A stretch of DNA of 64,000 bases. It comes from a bacterium EF100-94H03 bin56. Its GTDB lineage: Bacteria > Pseudomonadota > Alphaproteobacteria > SP197. The position numbers and the translations under genes are program-made. Where the stretch lies: contig MPMV01000009.1 in the NCBI GenBank assembly GCA_002238685.1, forward strand, positions 58,225 to 122,224, given 5' to 3'. The notes under the pieces are model-generated. The model searched no databases. It saw only the letters and a list, made by a program, of their open reading frames with translations, and was not told the origin of the DNA. Positions 34,864 through 43,945 of the stretch are shown here, in pieces. How positions within the stretch are numbered: the stretch's first letter is position 1; every line of letters starts with the position of its first letter.

Positions 34864-35697
34864 ATGGCACGCTCCGTCACGACTTCCCGCAAGACCATGA
34901 CCACACTGTTCGCCGGCACGCTTGGTTTGCTGATCTTCTTCCCGGTGCTCTGGATCGTGATCCTGTCATTCAAATCGGAAGGCGATGCAATCAAGGCTCC
35001 GCTGGAGGTGCTGTTCAGCACCGGCTGGACCGCCGAGAGCTACAGCGCCGTACAGGCACGATCCGACTATCCGAAGCACTTCCTGAACTCCGTCGTCATT
35101 GCTTTCGGGTCCACCCTGCTCGGTCTTCTGATCGCGATCCCCGCAGCCTGGGCGATGGCTTTCGTGCCGGCAAAACGCACCAAGCACGTGCTGATGTGGA
35201 TGCTCTCGACCAAGATGCTGCCGCCAGTGGGCGTGCTGATTCCGATCTATCTCATCTACCGTGATCTGGGTATCCTGGACAGCCGGATCGGACTGGTCTT
35301 CGTGCTGATGATGATCAACCTTCCGATCATCATCTGGATGCTCTTCACGTATTTCCGCGAAATACCGGGCGAAGTTCTCGAAGCGGCCAGAATGGACGGG
35401 GCATCCCTGCGCGAGGAAATCATCCATGTCCTCGCGCCGATGGCCATCCCGGGAATGGCTTCGACGGCGCTTCTGAACATCATCCTTGCCTGGAACGAAG
35501 CATTCTGGACCCTGAACCTGACATCGGCCAAGGCCGCCCCGCTTACGGCATTCATCGCCAGCTATTCGAGCCCGGAAGGCCTGTTCTATGCCAAGCTGAG
35601 CGCTGCCAGCGTGATGGCGATTGCGCCCATTCTTGTTCTGGGCTGGTTCAGCCAGAAGCAACTGGTGCGCGGATTGACCTTCGGCGCGGTGAAGTGA
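34864..35697 (+). CDS. smoG: Polyol ABC transporter permease
   Basis: 277 residues from ATG 34864, preceded by AAGGGGA. MalG-type permease with six helices ([23 protein letters not shown] at the start) and the EAA loop [20 protein letters not shown] near residue 178. It pairs with the SmoF-like subunit. An upstream in-frame start at 34831 would overlap smoF and is less likely. Confidence 0.92.
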   Translation: MARSVTTSRKTMTTLFAGTLGLLIFFPVLWIVILSFKSEGDAIKAPLEVLFSTGWTAESYSAVQARSDYPKHFLNSVVIAFGSTLLGLLIAIPAAWAMAFVPAKRTKHVLMWMLSTKMLPPVGVLIPIYLIYRDLGILDSRIGLVFVLMMINLPIIIWMLFTYFREIPGEVLEAARMDGASLREEIIHVLAPMAIPGMASTALLNIILAWNEAFWTLNLTSAKAAPLTAFIASYSSPEGLFYAKLSAASVMAIAPILVLGWFSQKQLVRGLTFGAVK

Positions 35698-35707
35698 GGA
35701 ACGGACG

Positions 35708-36712
35708 GTGGGACACATACAGCTCAAGCAAGTCAGCAAGTCCTTCGGCAACATCGAGGTTATCCCACCAATTGATCTCGACATTGACGACGGCCAGTTC
35801 GTGGTCTTCGTCGGACCCTCGGGTTGCGGGAAGTCCACCCTGCTGCGGTTGATCGCAGGCCTCGAGGACGTGACCACAGGGTCAATCGTCATCGACGGCC
35901 GCGACGCTACCGCCGTGCAGCCAGCAAGGCGCGGCCTGGCAATGGTGTTCCAGTCTTACGCTCTCTATCCGCACATGTCGGTCCGCAAGAACATCGCCTT
36001 CCCGTTGAAAATGGCACGCGTCCCGCAGGACGAGCAGGAGCGCCTCGTCGAGGAGGCGGCGCGCGTACTCAATCTCACCGGGTTTCTCGACAGGCGTCCG
36101 GGCCAGCTTTCCGGCGGTCAGCGCCAGCGCGTCGCCATCGGCCGCGCCATCGTCCGGGAGCCGGCAGCCTTTCTCTTCGACGAACCGCTGTCGAACCTGG
36201 ATGCGGCGCTCCGCGTGGGCATGCGGCTGGAAATCAGCGAGCTTCACGAGAGGCTCAAGACGACCATGGTGTACGTCACACACGATCAGGTCGAAGCCAT
36301 GACCATGGCTGACAAGATCGTCGTACTGCGGGCGGGAGTCATCGAACAGGTGGGAACTCCCCTTGAACTCTATCGAAATCCGCAGAACACGTTTGTTGCG
36401 GGGTTCATCGGCAGCCCCAGGATGAACCTTGTCGAGGGACCCGACGCCGCCCGGCATGATGCTCACACCGTGGGCATCCGGCCAGAGCATGTCGACGTTT
36501 CCAGCGGCAGCGGCATGTGGACGGGCACGGTCGGCGTGTCCGAGCATCTGGGCAGCGATACATTCTTCCACGTCACCGTGAAGGACCTGTCACAACCGTT
36601 GACCGTACGCGCAGGCGGCGAAGTCGACCTGCACTACGGTGATACCATTCATCTCACTCCGAAACTGAACCACCTGCATCGGTTTGACGACAGGGGCCTT
36701 CGCATCACATGA
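35708..36712 (+). CDS. smoK: Polyol ABC transporter ATP-binding protein
   Basis: 334 residues from a GTG at 35708 with GAGGA upstream. Walker [10 protein letters not shown] (near residue 38), Q-loop [11 protein letters not shown], signature LSGGQRQR (near 135), Walker [14 protein letters not shown] and the switch His in VTHDQ. A C-terminal TOBE domain ends in [11 protein letters not shown] and a beta-rich tail. This is the MalK/UgpC/SmoK class that energises carbohydrate uptake and can be inhibited by regulators through the C-terminal domain. The stop overlaps the next start by 4 bp. Confidence 0.94.
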   Translation: MGHIQLKQVSKSFGNIEVIPPIDLDIDDGQFVVFVGPSGCGKSTLLRLIAGLEDVTTGSIVIDGRDATAVQPARRGLAMVFQSYALYPHMSVRKNIAFPLKMARVPQDEQERLVEEAARVLNLTGFLDRRPGQLSGGQRQRVAIGRAIVREPAAFLFDEPLSNLDAALRVGMRLEISELHERLKTTMVYVTHDQVEAMTMADKIVVLRAGVIEQVGTPLELYRNPQNTFVAGFIGSPRMNLVEGPDAARHDAHTVGIRPEHVDVSSGSGMWTGTVGVSEHLGSDTFFHVTVKDLSQPLTVRAGGEVDLHYGDTIHLTPKLNHLHRFDDRGLRIT

Positions 36713-37501
36713 AACGGCTTGAAGGAAAGGTTGCCCTCGTGACCGGCGGCGCCCGCGGCATCGGGCGTGCGGTGTGCGAGGCCTATGCCGACGAAGGTGC
36801 CAGGGTTGCGGTCGCGGACCTGCTGGAAGCAGAAGCGGTTCACACGGCAGACGCCCTTGGCGAAAACGGCATGGCGGTGGTCATGGATGTGACCGATCCC
36901 GATGCCATCCGCACGGGCGTCAAGGCGGTGGAGGCGCATTGGGGCGGGATCGACATCCTCGTCAACAACGCCGGCATCTTCAAGATGGCTCCGATCGGCC
37001 AGGTGACACGCGAAGACTATCGCCGCCAGTTCGACGTAAACGTCGGCGGCACGATCTTTGCAAGCCAGGCAGTGGTACCGGGAATGAGAAAACGCGGCGG
37101 GGGCGCGATCATCAACCTCGCGAGCCAGGCGGGGAAGCGCGGGGAGCCAGGGGGGAAGGCGCGGCGAGGCGAACGTCACGATCTATTGTTCGACCAAGGC
37201 GGCCGTCATCTCCATCACCCAGTCGCTGGCGCTGGAATTCGCAAGTGACAACATCCGCGTCAACGCCATCGCGCCAGGTGTGATCGACACGCCGATGTGG
37301 GACGTGGTCGACGCACAATTCGCGGCCTTCGAACGCAAGCCCATAGGCCACAAGAAGCGGGAAGTGGGCGAGGCCGTGCCACTCGGCCGCATGGGCGTTC
37401 CCGCGGATATCGCAGATCCTTGCGTCTTTCTCGCCTCGAACGAAGCGCGCTACATCACCGCACAAACGCTTAATGTCGATGGCGGAAACTGCATGAATTG
37501 A
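36709..37501 (+). pseudogene. smoS: Sorbitol dehydrogenase (SDR), frameshifted by a 22-bp tandem duplication
   Basis: The first frame starts [22 protein letters not shown] and is normal to NLASQAG; it then runs out of family sequence and stops at 37248. A second frame holds the rest: NVTIYCSTKAAVISITQSLA with the catalytic Tyr-xxx-Lys, then NAIAPGVIDTPMWDVVDAQF to the C-terminus at 37501. The break coincides with an imperfect 22-bp duplication (37123-37166). Removing one unit gives 256 residues, the normal SmoS length. As written, the product lacks the active-site Tyr and Lys and cannot convert sorbitol to fructose. Real mutation or sequence error must be settled. Confidence 0.88.
37123..37166. 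repeat. Imperfect 22-bp tandem duplication inside smoS
   Basis: Two adjacent 22-bp units (37123-37144 and 37145-37166) both start AGCCAGG and match at 18 of 22 positions. Insertion of 22 bp shifts the frame by one. The unit is nearly pure purine/GC. A similar but unrelated 34-bp event breaks the potA-like gene. Confidence 0.85.
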
Positions 37502-38979
37502 CAGTTGTTCCGGTGAAACTGTCGAACAGCACGCTCCGTCGGCTGCCTGCCGAGGTCAAACGACCGGTCTATCGCCGGTCCGGCCTGACCCCGGGCATAG
37601 TCCATATTGGCATCGGCAATTTCCATCGCGCCCATCAGGCCTGGTACCTGCACCGGCTGATGCAGCAGGAAAAGGCACACGACTGGGCAATCATCGGTGC
37701 GGGGGTGAGGCGCCGCGACGCGGCGCAGCGAGCGAAGCTCCAGGCGCAGGACTGGCTGACGACGCTGATCCAACTTGCGCCTGAAGGCCCGTCGGCCGAG
37801 ATCGTCGGTTCAATGATCGACTGTGTTCCGGTCGAAGTTCACAATGCAGCGCTGATCGAACGGATGGCCGATCCGGCCATCCGGATCGTGGCCCTCACCG
37901 TTACCGAGGGAGGATACTACGTGGCGCCCGCGACCCGGGGCTTCGATGCGGTCCACCCGGATATCCTGCACGATGTTGCGAATCCGAACACTCCGCGCAC
38001 TGCCTTCGGGGCCATGGTCGCCGCTCTTCGACTCAGGCGCGACCGGGATTATGGCCCCTTTACCGGGCAGAGCTGCGACAATCTCCGGGGCAATGGTGCG
38101 ATCTTGCGCCAATCCGTCGTGTCGCTGGCCCGACTGACCGATCCCGGCCTCGCCGACTGGATCGACAACCACTGCTCGTTTCCGAATTCCATGGTCGATT
38201 GCATCGTACCGGCCACCGGACCGAACGAGCGGGCACTGGCGAGCCATTTTGGCATCGACGACGCCGCCCCGGTCGCGCACGAGAACTTCCGCCAGTGGAT
38301 CATGGAAGACGATTTCTGTGCGGGACGCCCCGATTGGGACCAGGCCGGCGCAACCTTCTCGAACGATGTCCACGCCTACGAGGCAATGAAGATCCGGATA
38401 CTGAACGGTGGTCATCAAGTGATCGCCAATCCGGGCGAAATCCTCTCGGTCGAAACCATCTCGGGTTGCATGGAGCATCCGCTGATCGGGCCTTTCTTCA
38501 GGAAGGTGGCGATGAGGGAAATCGCTCCCCATGTCCATGCGGTGCCGGACATGACGCCTGAGGCCTATGTCGACCTGATCGGGCAGCGCTTCTCAAATCC
38601 CGGTATCGTGGATACGACCCGCCGAGTCGCCTTCGACGGTTCGTCCCGGCATCCGGGCTTTGTCCTGCCGATCATCCGGGACGCCCTGAAGGGCGGGCGC
38701 CCCATTGCCGGACTGGTCCTGGCCGAAGCCTTGTGGGCGCGGATGTGTACAGGCAACCGCGAGGACGGCAGCGTCATCGAACCGAACGATCCGATGTGGG
38801 ATGATCTCACAATGGCTGCGGTCAGGGCCTGCGAGACCCCGCAGGCATGGCTGGACCAGCAACAGTTCTACGGCGACCTTGCACGTCATCCGGAGGTACA
38901 GGCCGGCTTCGCGCACTGGCTGAGGATGATCTGGTCGGACGGGACGGAGGCTGCCATCCGCGCCTATCTCACAGGGTGA
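37498..38979 (+). CDS. mtlK: Mannitol 2-dehydrogenase family protein
   Basis: 493 residues starting at a TTG (37498) that overlaps the smoS stop; GTG 37513 is an alternative. GIVHIGIGNFHRAHQAWYL near residue 32 is the NAD-binding signature. The catalytic set K-x4-N-x2-H is present in MKIRILNGGH near residue 300. Full family length. It oxidises mannitol (or arabitol/fructuronate relatives) to fructose. Its place at the end of the smo operon supports mannitol. It is the intact copy; a truncated relative is at 31877-32158. Confidence 0.92.
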   Translation: MTVVPVKLSNSTLRRLPAEVKRPVYRRSGLTPGIVHIGIGNFHRAHQAWYLHRLMQQEKAHDWAIIGAGVRRRDAAQRAKLQAQDWLTTLIQLAPEGPSAEIVGSMIDCVPVEVHNAALIERMADPAIRIVALTVTEGGYYVAPATRGFDAVHPDILHDVANPNTPRTAFGAMVAALRLRRDRDYGPFTGQSCDNLRGNGAILRQSVVSLARLTDPGLADWIDNHCSFPNSMVDCIVPATGPNERALASHFGIDDAAPVAHENFRQWIMEDDFCAGRPDWDQAGATFSNDVHAYEAMKIRILNGGHQVIANPGEILSVETISGCMEHPLIGPFFRKVAMREIAPHVHAVPDMTPEAYVDLIGQRFSNPGIVDTTRRVAFDGSSRHPGFVLPIIRDALKGGRPIAGLVLAEALWARMCTGNREDGSVIEPNDPMWDDLTMAAVRACETPQAWLDQQQFYGDLARHPEVQAGFAHWLRMIWSDGTEAAIRAYLTG

Positions 38980-39111
38980 TCGGGCCATGCGGGCGATCCT
39001 GTTTCCAGCCCGAACCGCGGTGGAGGCCAATCCATATCAGTGCTTTCCCGTTTCTTGCGTTGCGCAGCCGATATGATTTCAGCAGGCGGGACGTGTCCGA
39101 TGGAGGGAACC

Positions 39112-39405
39112 ATGAGCAAGATCGAGGCGGTGCCGACCGTGATGATCGGGAACGACCGGGTGCGGGTAACCGAGTGGCGTTTCGCGCCCGGCGCGGAGAC
39201 TGGGCACCATGTCCACGAATACGACTATGTCGTCGTGCCGATGACGACGGGAACGCTTCGCCTTATCGAGGCGGATGGGACACGCGACGCCGAGCTCGTC
39301 GCGGGCAAGCCCTACGACCGGCCGCGCGGCGTCGCGCACAATGTCATCAATGCCAGCGGCGGTGAGTTCGTGTTCATCGAGGTCGAGTTGTTGGAGAACC
39401 GTTGA
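39112..39405 (+). CDS. Cupin domain-containing protein
   Basis: 97 residues from ATG 39112 with GGAGGGA just upstream. A single conserved beta-barrel with metal-ligand pattern GHHVHEYDYVVVP (HxH...E-like) near residue 30 and a second histidine in PRGVAHNVIN near 78. Small cupins of this size act as isomerases, dioxygenase-like enzymes or ligand sensors; the function cannot be fixed. It follows mtlK by 132 bp and lies convergent to an SDR gene (34 bp gap). Confidence 0.82.
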   Translation: MSKIEAVPTVMIGNDRVRVTEWRFAPGAETGHHVHEYDYVVVPMTTGTLRLIEADGTRDAELVAGKPYDRPRGVAHNVINASGGEFVFIEVELLENR

Positions 39406-39439
39406 CTGCGGGTCTCGATATCCGAATTCATCCGATCGT

Positions 39440-40240
39440 TCAGGCGTCACCGGATGACGGTGCGCTCATCACGTTGGGACCGGTCAACAGGTGCTCCCCG
39501 GCATCCACGACGATCGCCTGCCCGGTGACTGCGCGCGCCGACGCCAGGAGCCATATGGCGGCATCGGCCACGTCGTCCGCGTTGACCATCGCTTTCAGGG
39601 GCAGGGTCGCGTTCAGACTGTCCCTGAACGCAGCGTAGCGTTCCTCTCCGATGCGGCGGCGCGACCAGCGGGTATCGACGTAGCCCGGGCACAGGGCGTT
39701 GACACGGATCTGCGGCGCCAGGACACGGGCAAGGGAGAGCGTGAGGGTGTTGAGCGCCGCCTTGGAGGCGGCGTAGGCGGCACTGCTCCCGGCGCCCGTG
39801 AAGGCGGAAAGCGACGAGATGGCGACGATGGAGCCTGAGCCCGTGCTGCGCATCAGGTCCGCTGAAGCCCGCGCCAGTTGCCAGCAGGCGACCAGATTGA
39901 CCCTGAAGATGCGCTCGAAGTCACTGTGATCCAGACCGTCCAGATCATCGGCATGCACGAACCTGGTCACCCCGGCATTGCTGACCAGTCCGTCAAGGCG
40001 GTTCCAGCGTCCGGCGGCCGCCCGCACGAGATCACGGCAAACCGTGTCCTCTGCCACATCACCCCTCACGACCACGGGATCGCCCCCGGCCTCGCGGCAT
40101 GCCGTTTCGGTGTCGGCCATCTCCCGTTTACTTGTCGTGTAGTTGAGCACCACGCCCCAGCCTCGCGCCGACAGGCCGAGGGCGACGGCGCGTCCAATGC
40201 CTGTTGCCGAGCCGGTCACGATCGCGACATGCCTGGTCAT
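39440..40240 (-). CDS. SDR family oxidoreductase
   Basis: 266 residues from ATG 40240 (MTRHVAIVTGSATGIGRAV). Motifs: TGSATGIG nucleotide-binding, VSNAGVTRF near residue 88, catalytic Ser in ISSLSAF and YAASKAALN, then NALCPGYVDTRW. Classical FabG-like short-chain dehydrogenase. The substrate is not deducible; nearness to polyol genes is suggestive only. A longer frame to 40300 lacks a reason to be used. Confidence 0.9.
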   Translation of the reverse strand: MTRHVAIVTGSATGIGRAVALGLSARGWGVVLNYTTSKREMADTETACREAGGDPVVVRGDVAEDTVCRDLVRAAAGRWNRLDGLVSNAGVTRFVHADDLDGLDHSDFERIFRVNLVACWQLARASADLMRSTGSGSIVAISSLSAFTGAGSSAAYAASKAALNTLTLSLARVLAPQIRVNALCPGYVDTRWSRRRIGEERYAAFRDSLNATLPLKAMVNADDVADAAIWLLASARAVTGQAIVVDAGEHLLTGPNVMSAPSSGDA

Positions 40241-40321
40241 GCCCCTTCTTCTCCCCGGTTCCGTGACGTCATGATGCGTCCTGACGTCCCGGCAATCCAC
40301 TGCACCGGCAAGTCCGGTCGC

Positions 40322-40936
40322 TCAGTAGGCGACCGGGTGAGGATCGAGATCGCGCCAGAGATACCAGGTCGCCACGGTACGCCACGGACACCAGGCCGCT
40401 GCACGGGACCGGACCGCGTCCGGTGAGCGCGCACAGCCGTAGGTGGCGGCCACGGCCCGCTGCAGACCGATGTCTGCGACCGGCAGGACATCAAGGTCGC
40501 CCGCGGCGAACATCAGGACCATGTCGACGGTCCAGGGACCGACACCCTTGAGGGCCAGCAGTCGCCGACGGATTTCTTCCGGTTCCGATGGGCTGTCCTG
40601 CCAGGCAGCCATGACACCGGCTGCAGCGGAGATGCTGAGGGCCTTGTTGCGGGTGAGACCGCAGTCCCGCATGGTCGCGGCATCCACCCGGGCGACATCC
40701 CGGGGCTTGATCGCCGCAAGGTCCCGGGTGAGCCGGCCCCAGATCCTCTCGGAGGCGATGACGGAGATCTGCTGCCCGACAATGGCGCGCACCAGGGAAT
40801 GGAAGAGGTCGCCGTGCGGTTCAAGACGTTCATCGGGATACCGTTTGATGACAGCCGCGAGATGAGGATCGCGGCGGCACAGTGTTTCCGCGGCACGCCA
40901 CCAGGTGTCGGCGAACCTGCAGGGTTCGATCAGCAC
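40322..40936 (-). CDS. alkA: DNA-3-methyladenine glycosylase II
   Basis: About 204 residues from a GTG at 40936 (an ATG at 40990 in the same frame would overlap the divergent gene's start). HhH-GPD fold: FHSLVRAIVGQQIS near residue 50, the helix-hairpin-helix LLALKGVGPWTVDMVLMFA near 130 and the catalytic Asp in PVADIGLQRAV near 160. It removes alkylated bases (3-methyladenine and others) in base excision repair. The N-terminal domain of E. coli AlkA is absent, as in the shorter MAG-like forms. It is divergent from the Sel1-repeat gene with a gap of only about 23 bp. Confidence 0.9.
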   Translation of the reverse strand: MLIEPCRFADTWWRAAETLCRRDPHLAAVIKRYPDERLEPHGDLFHSLVRAIVGQQISVIASERIWGRLTRDLAAIKPRDVARVDAATMRDCGLTRNKALSISAAAGVMAAWQDSPSEPEEIRRRLLALKGVGPWTVDMVLMFAAGDLDVLPVADIGLQRAVAATYGCARSPDAVRSRAAAWCPWRTVATWYLWRDLDPHPVAY

Positions 40937-40959
40937 GGTCGGACGCCTATACTCGGGCC

Positions 40960-42249
40960 ATGCCGATCGCCCGTCTCTTTCTCGCCGCATGCCTGGTCCT
41001 GGCGGCTCCCGCCTGGCCGGAAGATCCCGGATTTATTGCCGGCTGGCAGGCGGTTGAGGAACGGCGCTACGCGGATGCCTACACTGCCTGGGCGCAGAGT
41101 GCCGCCAACGGCGATGTCGATGTCCAGTACTACCTGGCCCGGCTCCATGAATCGGGCCTCCTGGGCGCCGTCGACATCGAAAGCGCCATCGACTGGCACC
41201 GCGAGGCGGCACACCGGAATCTGCCTGCGGCGCTGGTAGCCCTGTCCCATCACATGCTGAAGGCGGAGCAGCCGGACACGGCTGCGGCCATCGATCTTCT
41301 CACCCGCGCCGCCAACCTTGACTTTCCACGCGCCCAGCAGAGCCTCGCAAGCCTCTACGAGCGCGGCGTCCATGGTGCTCCGCAACCCAATCTCGCCATC
41401 CACTGGTATCATCTCGCCGCCCGCCAGGGCCTGCCGGAGGCACAGTATAGCCTGGCTCGCCTTTCGGCGGCCGACACCGGCAACAGAGCCAGCCTCGAGC
41501 AGGCCCTTGCCTGGTACCACCAGGCGTCCGCGGCGGGACTCGCGGAAGCCGACAACAACCTTGCCCACATGTATGAAGAGGGACTGGGTGTCGCGCGTGA
41601 CCCGGAGAGGGCCGTCGCCCTCTATCGCCGGGCAGCCGACAAGGGGCTGGCTGTCGCCCAGAACAATCTCGGCATCATGCTTCAGTATGGCCGTGGCACT
41701 CCGGTTGACCTGGCGGGTGCCGCCGCCGCCTACCGAGCCGCAGCCCGGGCCGGCCATCCCTTCGGCCAGATCAGTTTCGCCACCTGTCTGGCCAATGGCA
41801 CCGGCGTCGACAGAAACCCCGTCGAGGCCTACGCCTGGCTGGTGGAGGCGGCCCGTGGCCACGACAGCAACGCCCGAAAGGCGGCGCGGGAATTCATGAA
41901 TAGCCTGGACAGGGTCCTGGATTCCACGGATCGTCGTCGCGCCATCCTGCGCGCAAGCCGCCTGGCACGGGCGCCGGCGGAGGAGACACACCTTCGCCTG
42001 CCCCTTCCCGGGTCGCTGGGCGCCCCTGTGGTTGCGGCCCAGCGCTACCTCGTGTTGCTGGGCTATCTCGACGGAGCGGTCGACAACATTGCCGGACCCG
42101 TGACGAGGGCTTCCATCAAGGCGTTTCAGAACAGCAACGGCCTCGAGGCCGACGGAGTGATCAGCAACGAACTCGTGACCGTCCTCGAGAATGCGGCCAT
42201 GATCCTGCTTTCACCGGATACCGGGGGAGTGAACCGTGCCACGTATTGA
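40960..42249 (+). CDS. Sel1-like repeat protein with C-terminal peptidoglycan-binding domain
   Basis: 429 residues from ATG 40960 with a signal peptide (MPIARLFLAACLVLAAPAWPED). At least seven Sel1/TPR-like repeats occupy about residues 35-315 (for example AQYSLARLSAAD, ADNNLAHMYEEGLGVARDP, AQNNLGIMLQYGRGTPVD). A PG_binding_1-like segment lies at the C-terminus (VAAQRYLVLLGYLDG...IKAFQNSNGLEADG). It is probably a periplasmic or envelope scaffold involved in signalling or cell-wall processes. The stop overlaps the next gene's start by 14 bp. Confidence 0.88.
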   Translation: MPIARLFLAACLVLAAPAWPEDPGFIAGWQAVEERRYADAYTAWAQSAANGDVDVQYYLARLHESGLLGAVDIESAIDWHREAAHRNLPAALVALSHHMLKAEQPDTAAAIDLLTRAANLDFPRAQQSLASLYERGVHGAPQPNLAIHWYHLAARQGLPEAQYSLARLSAADTGNRASLEQALAWYHQASAAGLAEADNNLAHMYEEGLGVARDPERAVALYRRAADKGLAVAQNNLGIMLQYGRGTPVDLAGAAAAYRAAARAGHPFGQISFATCLANGTGVDRNPVEAYAWLVEAARGHDSNARKAAREFMNSLDRVLDSTDRRRAILRASRLARAPAEETHLRLPLPGSLGAPVVAAQRYLVLLGYLDGAVDNIAGPVTRASIKAFQNSNGLEADGVISNELVTVLENAAMILLSPDTGGVNRATY

Positions 42250-43237
42250 ACTCAGCTACCTGTCCGGCGCCGATGTCCGCGCCCTGGAGATGACTCCCGA
42301 CGAGATACTCGGCGCCATCGAGGACAGCCTGGCGGCACAGGGGCGCGGCGAAACCGTCATCGAGCCACGCATGCATCTCGTGGCGGACAAGGCCTTCCGT
42401 GGGCATTTCAACGTGCTGCGAGGCTACATCGCGCCGATCGGCATTGCCGGCGTGAAGGTGGTGGGCGACTACATCGACAACTACCGCAAGGGATTGCCCT
42501 CGGAGATGGCCCTGGTCAACCTGTTCGACGCCAGAACCGGCATGCCGCGGGCGCTCGTCGACGGCACCGCGATCACGGACATGCGCACCGGCGCCCTGAC
42601 GGCGCTCGGCGCCAAGCATCTTGCCCGCTCAAACCCGCGCAGGCTGGGTCACATCGGCGCCAGGGGGAGTTCCTACTGGAACGTCCGCCTGCTCGATCAC
42701 CTGTTCGACTTTGCAGAGATCCGCGTGCACTCGCGGCGGCCGGAGAGCCGCGAGGCCTTTGGCGAAAGGCTGACACGGGATCTCGGCAAGCCCGTCATCG
42801 TCACCGACGACTGGCAAAGCTGCCTCGAGGGCGCCGATATCCTGGTGGAGGCCTCCCGGCTTGAAACGCCCCAGCCGCTTCTGAAGACCGCATGGGTGGA
42901 GCCGGGGGCGCTTGTCATCCCCTACGGCACCATCAGTGCCGTCGAAGACGATCTTGCCGACGTCATGGACAAGATTGTCGTAGATCACTGGCAGCAGTGC
43001 CTGGTTGGCCCCTTTGGCTGTCTGCGCCGCCATGTCGATTCGGGCCGCATCACTACCGACACCATCCACGGCGAGATCGGCGCCATCTGCGCCGGTCTCA
43101 CCGGCGGCCGGGACAGCGACGGCGAGAGAATTCTCTTCTGGCACCGGGGTCTCGCGACATCCGACATCGCACTCGCCTGGGCCATGCTCACCAAGGCCGA
43201 AAAACTGGGCGTAGGCACCGCCCTCCCCTATGCCTGA
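42236..43237 (+). CDS. Ornithine cyclodeaminase/mu-crystallin family protein
   Basis: 333 residues from GTG 42236. OCD/mu-crystallin family signatures: VKVVGDYIDNYRKGLPSEMALVNLFD near residue 70, GTAITDMRTGALTALGAKHL near 105, a Rossmann region LGHIGARGSSYWN near 140 and GADILVEAS near 200. Members deaminate ornithine to proline, reduce cyclic imines (ketimine reductase) or act as alanine dehydrogenases; sequence does not decide among them. The Rossmann glycines read GARGSS rather than GxGxxA, a mild variant. Confidence 0.88.
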   Translation: MPRIELSYLSGADVRALEMTPDEILGAIEDSLAAQGRGETVIEPRMHLVADKAFRGHFNVLRGYIAPIGIAGVKVVGDYIDNYRKGLPSEMALVNLFDARTGMPRALVDGTAITDMRTGALTALGAKHLARSNPRRLGHIGARGSSYWNVRLLDHLFDFAEIRVHSRRPESREAFGERLTRDLGKPVIVTDDWQSCLEGADILVEASRLETPQPLLKTAWVEPGALVIPYGTISAVEDDLADVMDKIVVDHWQQCLVGPFGCLRRHVDSGRITTDTIHGEIGAICAGLTGGRDSDGERILFWHRGLATSDIALAWAMLTKAEKLGVGTALPYA

Positions 43238-43279
43238 ACGACACCGGACAGGTTCATCACTCGTTTGCGGGGCCGCGCT

Positions 43280-43945
43280 TCAGCGCTTTCTGGCGATGGT
43301 GAGGCCGTCTCCGGTCGGCACCATGGCCATGTCGACCCGATCGTCGGCGCCGACTTTCTCGTTGATGGCGCGAATTGCACGGGTGTCCGCTGACTGATCA
43401 CTGTCATCGATCACGGCGCCGCCCCACAGGACATTGTCGATGAGGATCAGTCCACCCTGACGAACCAGGACAAGGGCACGCTCATAGTAGGTGTCGTAGT
43501 TCTCCTTGTCGGCGTCGATGAAGGCGATGTCGAATGACCCCGCGCGGCCTTCCGCAACCAGCCTTTCGAGACTCTCCACGGCCGGTGCCAGACGCAGGTC
43601 GATGCGTTCGGCCACGCCCGCCTCGGCCCAGTAGCGGCGGGCGATCGATGTCCATTCTTCGCTGACATCGAGAGCGACGAGTGAGCCCCCTTCTCCCAGG
43701 GCCCGTGCGACGCACAGACTGCTGTATCCGGTGAACACGCCGACCTCCAGTGCCTGCCGGGCACCTGCAAGGCGCGCCAGGAGGGCCATGAACTGGCCCT
43801 GGTCCGGCGCGATCTGCATCGCGCTCCAGCCGCCTGTCTGCAACGTCTCCTCGCGCAGGCGGCACAGGATGTCGTCGTCGCGTACGGTGGTCCGCACCAT
43901 GTAGTCGTAGAGATCTTCGTCAAGGCCCGCCGTCTTGCGATTCAT
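43280..43945 (-). CDS. Class I SAM-dependent O-methyltransferase (COMT/CCoAOMT type)
   Basis: 221 residues. SAM motif ALEVGVFTGYSSLCVA near residue 65, VALDVSEEW near 90, the metal/substrate motif IAFIDADKENYDTYYERAL near 140 and IDNVLWGGAV near 165 are typical of the Mg-dependent catechol/caffeoyl-CoA O-methyltransferase family. It is a cytoplasmic enzyme with an unknown hydroxylated aromatic acceptor. The ATG overlaps the stop of the AI-2E-type permease gene, so the two are co-translated. Confidence 0.92.
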   Translation of the reverse strand: MNRKTAGLDEDLYDYMVRTTVRDDDILCRLREETLQTGGWSAMQIAPDQGQFMALLARLAGARQALEVGVFTGYSSLCVARALGEGGSLVALDVSEEWTSIARRYWAEAGVAERIDLRLAPAVESLERLVAEGRAGSFDIAFIDADKENYDTYYERALVLVRQGGLILIDNVLWGGAVIDDSDQSADTRAIRAINEKVGADDRVDMAMVPTGDGLTIARKR

